64,000 nt of DNA from positions 121,031 through 185,030 of the forward strand of contig JBCCCR010000012.1 of assembly GCA_039033415.1 (NCBI GenBank), read 5' to 3'. A model generated the notes under the pieces. That model searched no databases and was not told the DNA's origin. It saw only the letters and a program-made list of their open reading frames with translations. The first letter of the stretch is position 1. Every line of letters starts with the position of its first letter. Position numbers and translations under genes: made by a program. This DNA is from Pseudomonadota bacterium. Lineage in GTDB: Bacteria; Pseudomonadota; Gammaproteobacteria; Xanthomonadales; SZUA-38. This document shows, in pieces, positions 33,381-43,010 of the stretch.

Positions 33381-34154
33381 GTGAAAGAACTGCCGCCCTA
33401 CCGCGTTTTCTGGATGCCGGGCTGTTCCAGCTGTCTGCGGACCAAAGAGTTTTTGATCGAGCACGGTATCGTGTTCGAGTCGATTAACGTCAAGGAAGTC
33501 CCGGAAGCGTTGACCGAATTGGCGGAGCTGGGGTTTCGCTCGGTGCCGGTGATGGCCCGGGGAAGGGAAGGTACTTACTGTCAGGATCTTCGCGATGTGG
33601 CGGCTTTTGTGGGGGTGGCGATCAGTGAGCCTGCTCTGACGCCGGCGCAGTATGTGGACAAATGCCAACGCGTAATCGACGCTGCGTGTCGCTACGCCCG
33701 TCAGCTTTCCAGCGGGCAGCTCAAGGGAAGTTTTCCAGGTCGAGATCGACCCTACAGCGATCTGGTCTATCACATCTTCATGGTGATCAATGCATTCCTC
33801 GAATCGGCTCAGGGCGGCCGTCTGGACTACGAGTGGTTCGAGCGACTGACGCCCGAAGGCGTGGAAACCGGCGAGCAGCTTGCGGCGCTCGGTAGGCAGG
33901 TCAGTACGCAGCTCGCTGCCTGGTGGGATGCGGCGGGCGGCGTGCTGCCGGACCGGCTAGACACCTACTACGGCCAGCGGCGTTCGCTGAACGTTTTGGA
34001 ACGAACCACCTGGCACGCGGCCCACCACTGTCGGCAGCTGGAAGCGCTGGTGAAGCAGTTTGGCTTTGTCCCCGATGGACCGCTGGGCGACGCCGAGCTC
34101 GCGGGGCTGCCGCTGCCCCGCGAGGTTTATGACAACGAAGTCTCGATGAGTTGA
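33381..34154 (+). CDS. Glutaredoxin-DinB fusion protein
   Basis: A 257-residue two-domain protein. Residues 1-75 are a glutaredoxin with CSSC in place of the usual CPYC and the GFRSVPVMARG loop that binds glutathione. Residues ~90-240 are a four-helix DinB-like domain (SDLVYHIFMVINAFLE; LERTTWHAAHHCRQLEAL) whose His residues resemble the metal site of DinB/YfiT proteins, several of which are thiol transferases. The fusion suggests a glutathione-linked reaction catalysed by the DinB part. The GTG start lies within a weak ribosome site. It is an isolated gene. Confidence 0.85.
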   Translation: MKELPPYRVFWMPGCSSCLRTKEFLIEHGIVFESINVKEVPEALTELAELGFRSVPVMARGREGTYCQDLRDVAAFVGVAISEPALTPAQYVDKCQRVIDAACRYARQLSSGQLKGSFPGRDRPYSDLVYHIFMVINAFLESAQGGRLDYEWFERLTPEGVETGEQLAALGRQVSTQLAAWWDAAGGVLPDRLDTYYGQRRSLNVLERTTWHAAHHCRQLEALVKQFGFVPDGPLGDAELAGLPLPREVYDNEVSMS

Positions 34155-34196
34155 GCCCGACCGCAGCGGTGAGTGAGAGTAGAAGTGTCCGCCAGC

Positions 34197-36344
34197 CTAC
34201 GTTTCCAGTCCAAACGGATCGTAGCCATGAATGTCGCCTTTCTTTGGCAATCCGCAGAGCGCGTTGGAGGCCAGCCGGCCGCCCATGACCGTGCCCTCCA
34301 CGCTGCCGACGTTCAGGCCGGTGTAGATCCAATCACCGGCGATGGTCAGGTTGTGATATCCCGTCGCGTCAGCCCTCAGCCGATACTTGGCGCTGCCAGG
34401 CGGGCTGGTGACATAGCGTTCCGTCGGATCGATGTTGGCGCGCCAGAACTGGGTCTCGAAGCGCCTGGCTCCGCGTGGCGCAGCGTTCGGGTCCGCGGCA
34501 TGCAGCAGGCTTAGATCCAGGCCGACTGGGTCGGCCGCGCCCTGCACAGCGTTGACGGTGGCATTTGCGAGGAGCGGGCCGGTGGCGGCCCCAAGGTACT
34601 GGATACACTGATAGCGGACGCGATCGTGCTGCGCTGCGGGAAAGTGATGGTCGTTGAAGTCGGGAATGCCGGCGTCGGGCATGGTGCCGCAGATGTACAG
34701 CAGTCCTTTTGGCCCCGAGTCAGCCGGCCAGTCCTCGACGTTGAGCAGATGGCTGAAGTCAACCTGGCCACCGAGGGGATTTACGTAAGTTCCAGCAATC
34801 CACACGTTGTTTCCGGGCAGAGACGGCAGGCCCAGCTCCGGCAGCGCGCTGTCAAACCACAGCTGCATAGCCTGCGTTTGCACGGTCGGCACCTCGTCCA
34901 CCATGGCCTGCCAGCGTGTCCGCCCCTTGGGGTCCTCACACTCGGGAGCGTTGCTCGTGTCTTCGAGCAGCTCCCGGCAGAGGTACGGCAGAGCGCCGAT
35001 AGATATCGCGAGCACCACCTGATCAAAGTCTTCGCCGCACTTCAGCGTTTGCTGCGCCGGGTTCTCCCAGCGTGACCAGTAGGACTCCAGGTCGTAGCCA
35101 CCTCCCGGCAGCTCGCTTCCCCCGGCGAGCGCATCTCCTTCCTTCAGCTGCGCGAAGTTGGGACGGTTGGGCCAGCACCTTAGTCCCTTAATCGGACCGA
35201 TCAGCGGGTCGTATTCGCCTTGCAGCACGTGAGCCTGGATGCCGAGATCGATCTCAGCCACCGATTTTTTGTCCGGCGCCAGTTTCAGCTCCTCAACCTT
35301 GTGAAAAAACTTGAACTCAACGCCCCGGGACCGCAGCGCCCAGTAGAGCGGTGCGATGACCGTCTCGCCGGTTCCGGCCGCGAACAGCATCCCAAACGCC
35401 CCCAGATAGGCGAACTGGCGGAGATTCCAGTCGAGGTAGGAAGCCGCACTCATCTGCGGTGCAATCGACGTGTCCCCCTGCGGGAACTGATAGGACAGGG
35501 CAATGGTGTTGAGGGTCAGCGGGCTGCTCAGCGTCATCGGATGGGCGCCATGACGGCCCAGCCATTCGGCGAAGTTTTCGTCGTCGATTGCGTCGAAGCC
35601 GCGTTCGGGAATGCGATCCTGAAACAGCCCGCTGAGCGTAGCAAGGCCAAGATCCAGGATCACAAACAGGTGTCGGAGGTCGCTGTGTTCTTCAAGCAGC
35701 TCACCAGCGCTCAGCAGTTTCGCCAGCGGGCGCCAGCACTTCTCGAGTAGCCCTACCAGCCACTTGGCCAGCGCTGGGTGTGAGGCAACGTCGGCATGTT
35801 GTTCCAGCTCCTGCACCAGCTTGGCCAGCAGGGTCTTGTGATCGCCGCCGGCGTTGCCTTCAGCGGACTGCTGCATCTTTGCCGCCAGAACCCCCAGAAT
35901 CTTCAGCATGGCCTCGAGGCGATGCTCAAACTTGGCCAGATCGCCTGCCTGTGAATAGCGATAGCTGTTTATGGGCAATTCCAATGACCAGTGTTCCCAG
36001 GCGGCGCGGTTGAAGTCCCACATCGCTACGGCGTTCTGCAGGTCGAACGCCTCGTCCAGGCTGGTGAGAAAGCCGGCGTTGTCGGGGAGCGCCGCCAGCT
36101 CCTCGAAAACCTCATTGAGCATCTCCAGCGCGTTGTAGTAGCTGCCGAGGAAACCGTGGATGCCGTGTTCCTCCAGACGATACCCGTTGGCCGCATCTCG
36201 CCCGGTGGCGCACTTGCCGCCCAGCCGCCAGCCCATCTGATAAACGGTGACTTCGTAGCTGCCGGTCTTCTGCAGCTCCCACGCTGCGGTCAGCCCTCCG
36301 ATGCCTCCACCTAAAATGGCGACCCGCTGTTTGCCTGAGTGCAT
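34197..36344 (-). CDS. FAD-dependent amine-oxidase/phytoene-desaturase-like oxidoreductase
   Basis: A 715-residue flavoprotein. The N-terminus has the Rossmann motif RVAILGGGIGGLTAAWELQ and the following GWRLGGKCATGR, as in the phytoene-desaturase/amine-oxidase group, and the C-terminus has the FAD-closing block IAGDWIYTGLNVGSVEGTV. The middle (~120-480) is longer than in carotenoid desaturases (~500 residues). The GDWIYTGLN-x-GSVEGTVMGG ending is typical of plant-like desaturases. A carotenoid or other isoprenoid substrate is possible in a phototroph, but no other crt genes are adjacent. The ATG follows AGGGAAG closely. Confidence 0.82.
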   Translation of the reverse strand: MHSGKQRVAILGGGIGGLTAAWELQKTGSYEVTVYQMGWRLGGKCATGRDAANGYRLEEHGIHGFLGSYYNALEMLNEVFEELAALPDNAGFLTSLDEAFDLQNAVAMWDFNRAAWEHWSLELPINSYRYSQAGDLAKFEHRLEAMLKILGVLAAKMQQSAEGNAGGDHKTLLAKLVQELEQHADVASHPALAKWLVGLLEKCWRPLAKLLSAGELLEEHSDLRHLFVILDLGLATLSGLFQDRIPERGFDAIDDENFAEWLGRHGAHPMTLSSPLTLNTIALSYQFPQGDTSIAPQMSAASYLDWNLRQFAYLGAFGMLFAAGTGETVIAPLYWALRSRGVEFKFFHKVEELKLAPDKKSVAEIDLGIQAHVLQGEYDPLIGPIKGLRCWPNRPNFAQLKEGDALAGGSELPGGGYDLESYWSRWENPAQQTLKCGEDFDQVVLAISIGALPYLCRELLEDTSNAPECEDPKGRTRWQAMVDEVPTVQTQAMQLWFDSALPELGLPSLPGNNVWIAGTYVNPLGGQVDFSHLLNVEDWPADSGPKGLLYICGTMPDAGIPDFNDHHFPAAQHDRVRYQCIQYLGAATGPLLANATVNAVQGAADPVGLDLSLLHAADPNAAPRGARRFETQFWRANIDPTERYVTSPPGSAKYRLRADATGYHNLTIAGDWIYTGLNVGSVEGTVMGGRLASNALCGLPKKGDIHGYDPFGLET

Positions 36345-36444
36345 ATGCTTCCCTTTTTTATCCGAAGAAATTGCCTACGCTCGCGCGACAGAGTAAACCA
36401 GGCCCGCTGCCCGTGGTATCTTCTTTTTTCGGATTTCTTGTCGG

Positions 36445-38373
36445 GTGCTTTCGGTGTTTTTGCACTACAGTTCGCTGACTCTTCTCGCGCTGGCGATGGC
36501 CGTGTTTGCCTGGATGGCCGTCACTACGCTGAAACAGGCGCGGGAAGGCGTTGCGTGGTCCCTTGGGATCTATTTTGTCCTTGTGCTGCCGGGGATCGGC
36601 GGTGCTGCGCTGCAGGTGGTGGCGGATGACGCGACCACCCTGGCGGTAGCCAAGGTCATGATGTTTTTCTGTCGCGCCGGCATTCCGGTGGCGCTGATTG
36701 CGCTGGTCTTCGACATGATGGGTCGACCCTTCCGGCCCCGGTCGCTCGTGCTGTTGAGCGTGATCCCGGTCTGCACGATGTTGCTCGCGCTGACCAACTC
36801 CGCTCACGGACTGCTCTGGTCGCCCCAGCTCGACGACGGCTCGGGCCAGCTGCTCGTCCACCCGGCCTGGGGGCCGTGGTATCGGTTTGTCCATGCGCCC
36901 TACAGCTACCTGCTGCTGGGCAGCATGATGGGCATCTTTTTCCTCCGCCTGTCGGCCGTATCTGCGCCGCAGCGCCGGTCCATGGTGCTGTTTCTCATCA
37001 TCAGCCTGGGCCCGATGCTCACCGGCCTGCTGCACTCGTTCGGCATCCATCTCGACCGGCTGTGGTTGCCGGCACTTTCGGTTTCGCTAACCGCGCCGCT
37101 GTTCCTGTGGATCATCAACGACCTCCGCGACCACCGCTTCCGGCCGGTGTCCTACCGCGAGCTGATCGAGCAGATCGACGATCCGGTGATCGGAATCGAC
37201 CTGGCTGATCGGGTGGTGTCGATCAACCACGCCGCCAGCGCGCTCTTCGGGATGGATCGAGCGGCGCTGCTCGGTAGGCCGCTGCCGTCGGAGTCACCCG
37301 TGACCATCGCGCTTGCCTCGTCGCTGGCTACCGGCGAGCCGCTGCTGCACGACGAGCGCTGGTTTGACGTGCGCAAGTCTGACGTGCTGGCCGACGACGG
37401 GAGCCCGCGGGGCCAGACGCTGATCTGTCGTGACGTCACGGCCGAAAATGCGGCGCAGGAGGCGCTCGCCACCGGTGAGCAACTGATGCGTACCATCGTT
37501 GAACACGCCTCTTACGGGATTGTTCGCCTGCGCCGCGATTGGCCGACCGCTGACGGTGAGCCGGTTGCCTACCGCTGCGTCTTTGCCAACGCTGCGGCGG
37601 CAGGCTGGGCGAGGGTCGATGCCGACAGCCTGGCCGGCAAGGACGCGGGGGAGATTCTGTCGCTGGTGCTGGCCGGATGGCGGGGTGACGAGGCGACCCT
37701 GGCTCGGCGAATCTTCTCTGCCGCGGCGGACGGTCAAGTGGTTTCCGAGGACGTGGAGCTCAGCGGCGATCGCAGCAAAAGCTGGCTTCGGCTCGAGGCG
37801 GAGCCGGTAGACAACGACCTTGTGCTGACGTTGACCGATATTTCGAGTTTGATGCGTCGGCAGCTCGCAGCGGAACGAAAAGCGAATTCGGACTACCTGA
37901 CGGGCATCTTGAGTCGGCACGGGTTCGAGCAGGCCGCCCAGCGGGTGGTTGAGAGCGAGGCTGGTGGCCTGGTGCTATTCATCGATCTCGACGGCTTTAA
38001 GCAGGTGAATGATCAGTTCGGCCATTCGGTGGGTGATCGCCTGCTGCAGATTGTCTCCGGCCGGCTCGTGGACACCTGCCGCTCGCAGGATCTGGTTGGA
38101 CGCTTTGGTGGCGATGAGTTTGTGGTGCTGGCGGCCGGCCTGACCCCGGACACAGAACAGAACCTGGTCGACCGGGTGACCGATGCCCTGAGCGAGGCCT
38201 ACCAGCTGGACGATCAGCGCGTGACCTGTAGCGCGTCGATCGGGCGAGCCCGGTTCCCTGAGCATGGCGAAACGCTGGAATCGCTGCTGGCCCACGCAGA
38301 TAGGGATATGTACCGAGCCAAGCGGGCCGGGGCTGGCGGGGTCGTGCTCTCCACCGAAAAACGCCGCGCTTGA
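36445..38373 (+). CDS. Diguanylate cyclase with 7TM sensor and PAS domains
   Basis: A 642-residue membrane signalling protein. Residues ~1-225 contain about seven hydrophobic helices like the 7TM module at the N-terminus of some sensor kinases. One or two PAS-like regions follow (IEQIDDPVIGIDLADRVVSI; MRTIVEHASYGIVRLRR), then a GGDEF domain with LTGILSRHGFEQ, the active motif GGDEF and an inhibitory RxxD site (RSQD) five residues before it. It should make cyclic di-GMP under product inhibition. No EAL domain is fused. GTG start; the following gene begins 77 bp downstream in the same direction. Confidence 0.93.
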   Translation: MLSVFLHYSSLTLLALAMAVFAWMAVTTLKQAREGVAWSLGIYFVLVLPGIGGAALQVVADDATTLAVAKVMMFFCRAGIPVALIALVFDMMGRPFRPRSLVLLSVIPVCTMLLALTNSAHGLLWSPQLDDGSGQLLVHPAWGPWYRFVHAPYSYLLLGSMMGIFFLRLSAVSAPQRRSMVLFLIISLGPMLTGLLHSFGIHLDRLWLPALSVSLTAPLFLWIINDLRDHRFRPVSYRELIEQIDDPVIGIDLADRVVSINHAASALFGMDRAALLGRPLPSESPVTIALASSLATGEPLLHDERWFDVRKSDVLADDGSPRGQTLICRDVTAENAAQEALATGEQLMRTIVEHASYGIVRLRRDWPTADGEPVAYRCVFANAAAAGWARVDADSLAGKDAGEILSLVLAGWRGDEATLARRIFSAAADGQVVSEDVELSGDRSKSWLRLEAEPVDNDLVLTLTDISSLMRRQLAAERKANSDYLTGILSRHGFEQAAQRVVESEAGGLVLFIDLDGFKQVNDQFGHSVGDRLLQIVSGRLVDTCRSQDLVGRFGGDEFVVLAAGLTPDTEQNLVDRVTDALSEAYQLDDQRVTCSASIGRARFPEHGETLESLLAHADRDMYRAKRAGAGGVVLSTEKRRA

Positions 38374-38450
38374 GCGCTAACTCGAGGCCACTTCTCCAGG
38401 CGGCGCCTGAAGTCGGCCCATCGGGCGGTTTCGCACGCTAGAATTCCACC

Positions 38451-40757
38451 ATGGCTGACGTTTTCATCTCCTACAGCAGGCAAGACCGGGCATCCGTCGA
38501 AACGCTGGCGTCAGCGCTCAACGCACGGGGGCTGGACGTTTTCTGGGATCGCGACATCGGGGCCGGCGCGGACTTTGCCCAAACGATTGAAAGAGAGATC
38601 GACGCGGCGCGGCAGGTTGTGGTCGTCTGGTCAGAAAGCGCTACGGAATCCCAGTGGGTTCGGGACGAGGCTGAACTCGCGCAGAGCCAGGGCAAGCTGG
38701 TGCCGACCTCCCTGGACGGCACGCTGGGGCCGCTGGGTTTTCGCCAGCTTCAAACGCTGGATCTGTCCGGCTGGTTCAGACAGCGGGATGCGGGCTCCCT
38801 GGAAGAGCTGGTGCGTCGAATCGATCAAACGCCTGCAGACCGCCCGCAGACCCAGCAAGCCCCGGTGGCGCAAGCGAGCCTGGCAACGGGACGAAGCTGG
38901 GTCGTGGGCGCCGCACTGGCGTTCGTCCTGGCTATGGGCTGGCAGTGGTGGCGTACGAGCAGCGAGGCGCCGGCGCCACCGGGCGCCGTATCCCCTTCAG
39001 CTTCGGTGGCGGTTGCTGTCATTCCCTTTCGGAGCCTGACACCTGACGGCAGCGACGAGTTGTTTGCTGACGGCCTATCTGAGGAACTGCTCCATCGGCT
39101 GGCTGCCGTACGTGGACTGGCGGTCCCAGGCCGGTCGTCGGCATTTCGCTTCAAGCAAACCACTGAGAAGCCACAGAGTATGGGTCGCCAGCTCGATGTG
39201 GACTATCTGGTGGAGGGGACGGTGCGTCGATCCGGCGAGGCGCTACGGATAACGGCCTCGCTGGTCGAAGTCAGCAGTGGCTTCACCCAGTGGTCGCAAA
39301 ATTTCGATCGGGAAATGGCGGATCTGTTTGAAATCCAAGACGGTATCGCGGAGGCCGTCGTGAGTGAGCTGTTGGGGGCGATCAGCTACGACGAGGTGGC
39401 CAAGGCCAGCTATCAATCAAACTCGCCGCAGGCCCACGCGAGCTACCTGGAGGGCCGGGCGTTGTGGCGCAGTCGCGAGCAGGGCGCTTTGACACGTTTT
39501 GAACGGGCGCTCGAGCAGGACCCGGAGCATGCACTGGCCCACGCTTACCGGGCCATCGTGGCCGCCTACTATGAGCAGGGCCCATCAGCGGCCGCAAGCC
39601 AGTCGCTTGCCAAAGCAGCGACGCTCGAACCCGACCATCCCGACATCCTGTTTGCCCAGGCCTGGGTCGCGGAGATGTCCGGTATCGAAGATGCGGCCAG
39701 TCTGGAGGACAACTATCGCCAGGCCCTGCGTGCCAATCCCCGTCACGTGGAAGCGCTCTACGCGAGCTTTCGGATCAGCGGGGATATCACGCTGCTGGAG
39801 AGCGCGCTGGCGATAGACCCGGCTCACTTGCCGGTTCGAGCGTCGCTGGCCTATCGCTACTATGTGGACGGCAACCGCGCCGCGGCCGCGAGCTCTCTTG
39901 TGCAGAGCCTTACGACCTACCCGGAGTTGTCGCCAGCCAGCCTCGGCGATACGGCAAAAGGTTTTGGGGATTTTGACACCTTTATCCGTCTGATTTTTAG
40001 CGATCCTGCACGTTCTCTGGCTGATCCCTGGTCGCGGTCGGTATTCGCTGCAACGCTGATGGAACTTGGCGCGGTGCCTGAAGCCCGGTTTGTGGTGGAT
40101 CGCGGAACCGATCATTACAGCCTATCCATCCGCGCCAAGCTCCGCGAGGACTGGGAGGCGTATCGGGACGCGGTGAGCAGCCCGCAGGTACCACCTGTCT
40201 TTCGCCCGTTCGCCCTGGCGCTGGGATTCTATGAAGTGGGTCGGTACGACGATGCCCTGAGGGAGCTGACGGCGCGCTGGCCCGAGGTGTTCGCCGAGCA
40301 GCCGGAGTTTCGAGAGGGACGGTTCGGCAGCGAAGGCGACTGGGTGGCGCTGTTCGGCATTGATCTTCTCGAGCGGACCGGCGCGAAGAACCGGGCACGG
40401 GCGCTTGCCGAAAGCCTGCTCACAAAAATGCTGGAGTATCCGGATGTCATCAGCTGGCGCTACGACTTCCAGTCAGCGTTGGTCCACGCAAAGCTCGGTC
40501 AGCTCGAAGCGGCGGTCGCAGCGCTTTCGAACGCCCGCGAGCACGGTTTCAGATACCCGTTGACCTACGGCTGCGACGCCTGTCTGTGGCCTGAGATCTC
40601 CCGCCCCGACGGTTTTCTTCAGCCGATCCTGGCAGATCCGCGCGTGCAGGACATGCTGGACGAGCTCCAGCGCAGCAACGCGGAAGCCCTGCAGGAAATT
40701 GAGCGTCGCTACGGGGCGCTCAGTCATGTTCGCGCGTTGATGGCTGAGGAAGGCTAG
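38451..40757 (+). CDS. TIR-TM-TolB-like-TPR protein
   Basis: A 768-residue protein. Residues 1-110 are a TIR domain (ADVFISYSRQDRASVETLA; WSESATESQWVRDEAELA), with Glu73 in the place of the catalytic Glu of NAD-cleaving TIR enzymes. One membrane helix follows (~147-165). Residues ~185-300 match the TolB-like domain that follows adenylate cyclase or TIR modules (VAVIPFRSLTPDGSDELFADG; GRSSAFRFKQ; VDYLVEGTVRRSG). The remainder contains TPR-like repeats. This modular order is known for signalling proteins; the TIR is cytoplasmic and the TPR part periplasmic if the one helix spans the membrane. Whether TIR is enzymatic or a scaffold is open. Confidence 0.88.
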   Translation: MADVFISYSRQDRASVETLASALNARGLDVFWDRDIGAGADFAQTIEREIDAARQVVVVWSESATESQWVRDEAELAQSQGKLVPTSLDGTLGPLGFRQLQTLDLSGWFRQRDAGSLEELVRRIDQTPADRPQTQQAPVAQASLATGRSWVVGAALAFVLAMGWQWWRTSSEAPAPPGAVSPSASVAVAVIPFRSLTPDGSDELFADGLSEELLHRLAAVRGLAVPGRSSAFRFKQTTEKPQSMGRQLDVDYLVEGTVRRSGEALRITASLVEVSSGFTQWSQNFDREMADLFEIQDGIAEAVVSELLGAISYDEVAKASYQSNSPQAHASYLEGRALWRSREQGALTRFERALEQDPEHALAHAYRAIVAAYYEQGPSAAASQSLAKAATLEPDHPDILFAQAWVAEMSGIEDAASLEDNYRQALRANPRHVEALYASFRISGDITLLESALAIDPAHLPVRASLAYRYYVDGNRAAAASSLVQSLTTYPELSPASLGDTAKGFGDFDTFIRLIFSDPARSLADPWSRSVFAATLMELGAVPEARFVVDRGTDHYSLSIRAKLREDWEAYRDAVSSPQVPPVFRPFALALGFYEVGRYDDALRELTARWPEVFAEQPEFREGRFGSEGDWVALFGIDLLERTGAKNRARALAESLLTKMLEYPDVISWRYDFQSALVHAKLGQLEAAVAALSNAREHGFRYPLTYGCDACLWPEISRPDGFLQPILADPRVQDMLDELQRSNAEALQEIERRYGALSHVRALMAEEG

Positions 40758-40778
40758 CTCCTTGAACCGCGCAACCGG

Positions 40779-42257
40779 CTACAACGCCAGCATGCCGGAG
40801 TTTGCAAGCTTTATCGCAGCCTCCAACGCCGGATCGCGCCCGGCAAGCCACGATTCATACGTTTCCGGCGCCTCGATGTCCGGGTCGAAGCCCCGACCGT
40901 AAACCGGGTTCTCGGTTACCTGTTCGGTGAGCTGGTAGGGCACCCGCACAACGATGCCGGTGTTAGGCAGCGTGAGAAAGAAGATGATGCCAGCGGTTGG
41001 ACCCTCCTGGCTGCCGCCGGTCGATTCCCCAACCAGCGTCGCGCGCCCGGTGGCCTGCATCACCGACACAAAGGAGGTTGAGCCCGAGGAGTTTGAGCGA
41101 CTCGTGAGCACAATCAGGCGACCGCCGAACGCATCCGCCTGCGGTTCAAGCGGCCCACCCACGCCCCCAAACTCCGGCTTCACAGACCACCAGCCGTCGT
41201 CGCGTCGATTAAACTGAGTTGGTTGCGGGTTGAGCGCCGCCTTTTCCCAGGTGTCCAGGTGGTCCCGAAGGCCGTCGAGATTGATCGTCTTCACGCGGAC
41301 ATCCCGCGCCCCAAATGTCGGCTTGTCGATCAACCGGGTGACCAGGCCGAGCTGGGCGTCGGTGGACCCGCCGCCGTTGCGGCGCAGGTCCAGAATCATA
41401 GTCTCCACCCCACGTTCGGCCGCCTGACGAAACAGCGGTCCATAGATGGCTTCAGGCTTCACGGGCTTGCGGTAGTTGACGAACGTATCCACCGACAGCA
41501 CCGCAACCTTTTCCGTCGGAAACTCGATGCGTGCGACCCCCGGATCGGAAAAGTTTTGGCCCCAGCGCTGGCCCGACGTCAGGTCCCGGAAAGCGGCGTA
41601 GCCGATGCGGGGCAGGGTGAGGTCGCGGATCACGCCGTCGCTAGAACGGGCTTTCACAACGACCTGTGCGGCGACGTCGTTCAGCAGCGGGTCGAAGTGG
41701 TCGAAGCCCGAGCCGAGAAACTCGCTGCTCGATGCCAGCACCACGCTTTTGACGTGATCGGTAAAGCCATCGACCGGTATGTAGGGCGCAACGGCGGCGA
41801 GCCGATCCTGCACCGGCGTGCCGTCGATGGTGAGAATCTCGTCTCCCCGCGCCAGCGCCGTACCGCCAGGCCGTGAAACATACATTCGATGGCTGCCATC
41901 TTGGTTGAACAGCCTGAAGCGGAAAGGGAGATAGAGCGGTGAGGTCTCCCGAGCCTGCTCCATGGTCTTCGGCAGCTCCACCTTTGTGTGGTCACAGCGA
42001 ATGGCTGCGAGGATTCGTGACAGACCGAGGTAGGCTTCGGTGAAACTCACCTGCTCATCGAGTGACCCCTCGAGCTGCTGCCACATCCGATCCAGCGCGA
42101 GGGTCGAGGTATAACGGTCGTATCCCGGGTGCACCCGCTGCAGCGTTTCCCTGGCCAGCGCCAGATCGGCCTGAACCAGCGCTCGATCAAACGACGTCGA
42201 CAGCGCCAGCGTTGGCAGCAGCGTCAGGAGCATAAGCCCCAGCTTTATCTTTCGCAT
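40779..42257 (-). CDS. S41-family serine peptidase, exported
   Basis: A 492-residue protein with a signal peptide (MRKIKLGLMLLTLLPTLALS). An N-terminal helical region precedes a PDZ-like segment (GGTALARGDEILTIDGTPV), then the C-terminal-processing-peptidase fold (VAVLSVDTFVNYRKP; TMILDLRRNGGG; LIVLTSRSNSSGSTSF; RATLVGESTGGSQ). The likely nucleophile is a Ser in the SNSSGST loop. The Glu found in the SAxE form of this motif is not evident, so activity cannot be assured. The ATG follows GGAG by seven bases. It is convergent with the TIR protein gene. Confidence 0.87.
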   Translation of the reverse strand: MRKIKLGLMLLTLLPTLALSTSFDRALVQADLALARETLQRVHPGYDRYTSTLALDRMWQQLEGSLDEQVSFTEAYLGLSRILAAIRCDHTKVELPKTMEQARETSPLYLPFRFRLFNQDGSHRMYVSRPGGTALARGDEILTIDGTPVQDRLAAVAPYIPVDGFTDHVKSVVLASSSEFLGSGFDHFDPLLNDVAAQVVVKARSSDGVIRDLTLPRIGYAAFRDLTSGQRWGQNFSDPGVARIEFPTEKVAVLSVDTFVNYRKPVKPEAIYGPLFRQAAERGVETMILDLRRNGGGSTDAQLGLVTRLIDKPTFGARDVRVKTINLDGLRDHLDTWEKAALNPQPTQFNRRDDGWWSVKPEFGGVGGPLEPQADAFGGRLIVLTSRSNSSGSTSFVSVMQATGRATLVGESTGGSQEGPTAGIIFFLTLPNTGIVVRVPYQLTEQVTENPVYGRGFDPDIEAPETYESWLAGRDPALEAAIKLANSGMLAL

Positions 42258-42382
42258 TTGTTACTCCTGGTGTCACTCTCTTGGACGGCAACCGACGTTA
42301 GACGCCGCCCGGCGGGCAGCGGTTGAAGCGGGCCGGCGCTGTGTTACGGTCATGCTCCGACGTGTTTCCCGTGCCATATCCG

Positions 42383-42997
42383 ATGATCGATTCCCTCACC
42401 GCATTTTCTCAGCTCAACGCCTGCGACCTGGCGGATGTACTTCCGCGCTCCCAGGTGCTTGACCGGGCCATTGCGCCCTTGCTGCCCACCATGCCGCGTA
42501 TCCTCGGTCCGGCCTATACCGTCCACTGCCCGGCGGGGGACAACCTGATGATGCATGCAGCGATTTATGCGGCGCAGCCGGGGTCAATCATTGTGGCTCG
42601 AAGCGAAGACGGGCTCAGCGCCATGGTCGGCGGAAACGTTTGTGCCATGGCCCAGCAGCGCGGCATCGTTGGCCTGGTGATCGACGGAGTCGTTAGGGAC
42701 CTCGGCGAGATTCGAGAACTGGGTTTTCCTGTCTACGCTCGCGGACTCTGTCCGAAACCTGCCGCAAAAAAGCAGCCGGGTCCGGTAACGCCAACGGTTG
42801 ACTGTGGGGGTGTCGACATTTCGCCGGGCGACCTGGTGCTGGCGGACGAAGAGGGTGTCGTGGCGCTGCCAAAAAACGAGGCAGCTCAGCTCCTCCAGGA
42901 GGCGCAGGAAAAGGCGGACCGAGCGGCGGCAACGCCCCTCGCCGATTGGGCAGCCAAGCATCAGCAGGTGATTGCCAAGGCGATGGGGGACGGCTGA
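42383..42997 (+). CDS. RraA-like family protein
   Basis: A 204-residue protein of the RraA/HMG-aldolase fold. Key segments are GPAYTVHCPAGDNLMMHAAI, GGNVCAMAQQRGIVGLVIDG and the Arg-Asp pair in GVVRDLGEI that binds the metal and substrate carboxylate in the aldolase branch. These proteins either inhibit RNase E (RraA) or act as class-II aldolases on 4-carboxy-4-hydroxy-2-oxoadipate-like acids; the sequence here cannot decide. ATG at 42383 matches the family N-terminus; an upstream in-frame ATG at 42323 adds 20 unconserved residues. Confidence 0.85.
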   Translation: MIDSLTAFSQLNACDLADVLPRSQVLDRAIAPLLPTMPRILGPAYTVHCPAGDNLMMHAAIYAAQPGSIIVARSEDGLSAMVGGNVCAMAQQRGIVGLVIDGVVRDLGEIRELGFPVYARGLCPKPAAKKQPGPVTPTVDCGGVDISPGDLVLADEEGVVALPKNEAAQLLQEAQEKADRAAATPLADWAAKHQQVIAKAMGDG

Positions 42998-43010
42998 CGT
43001 TAACCTGGCG

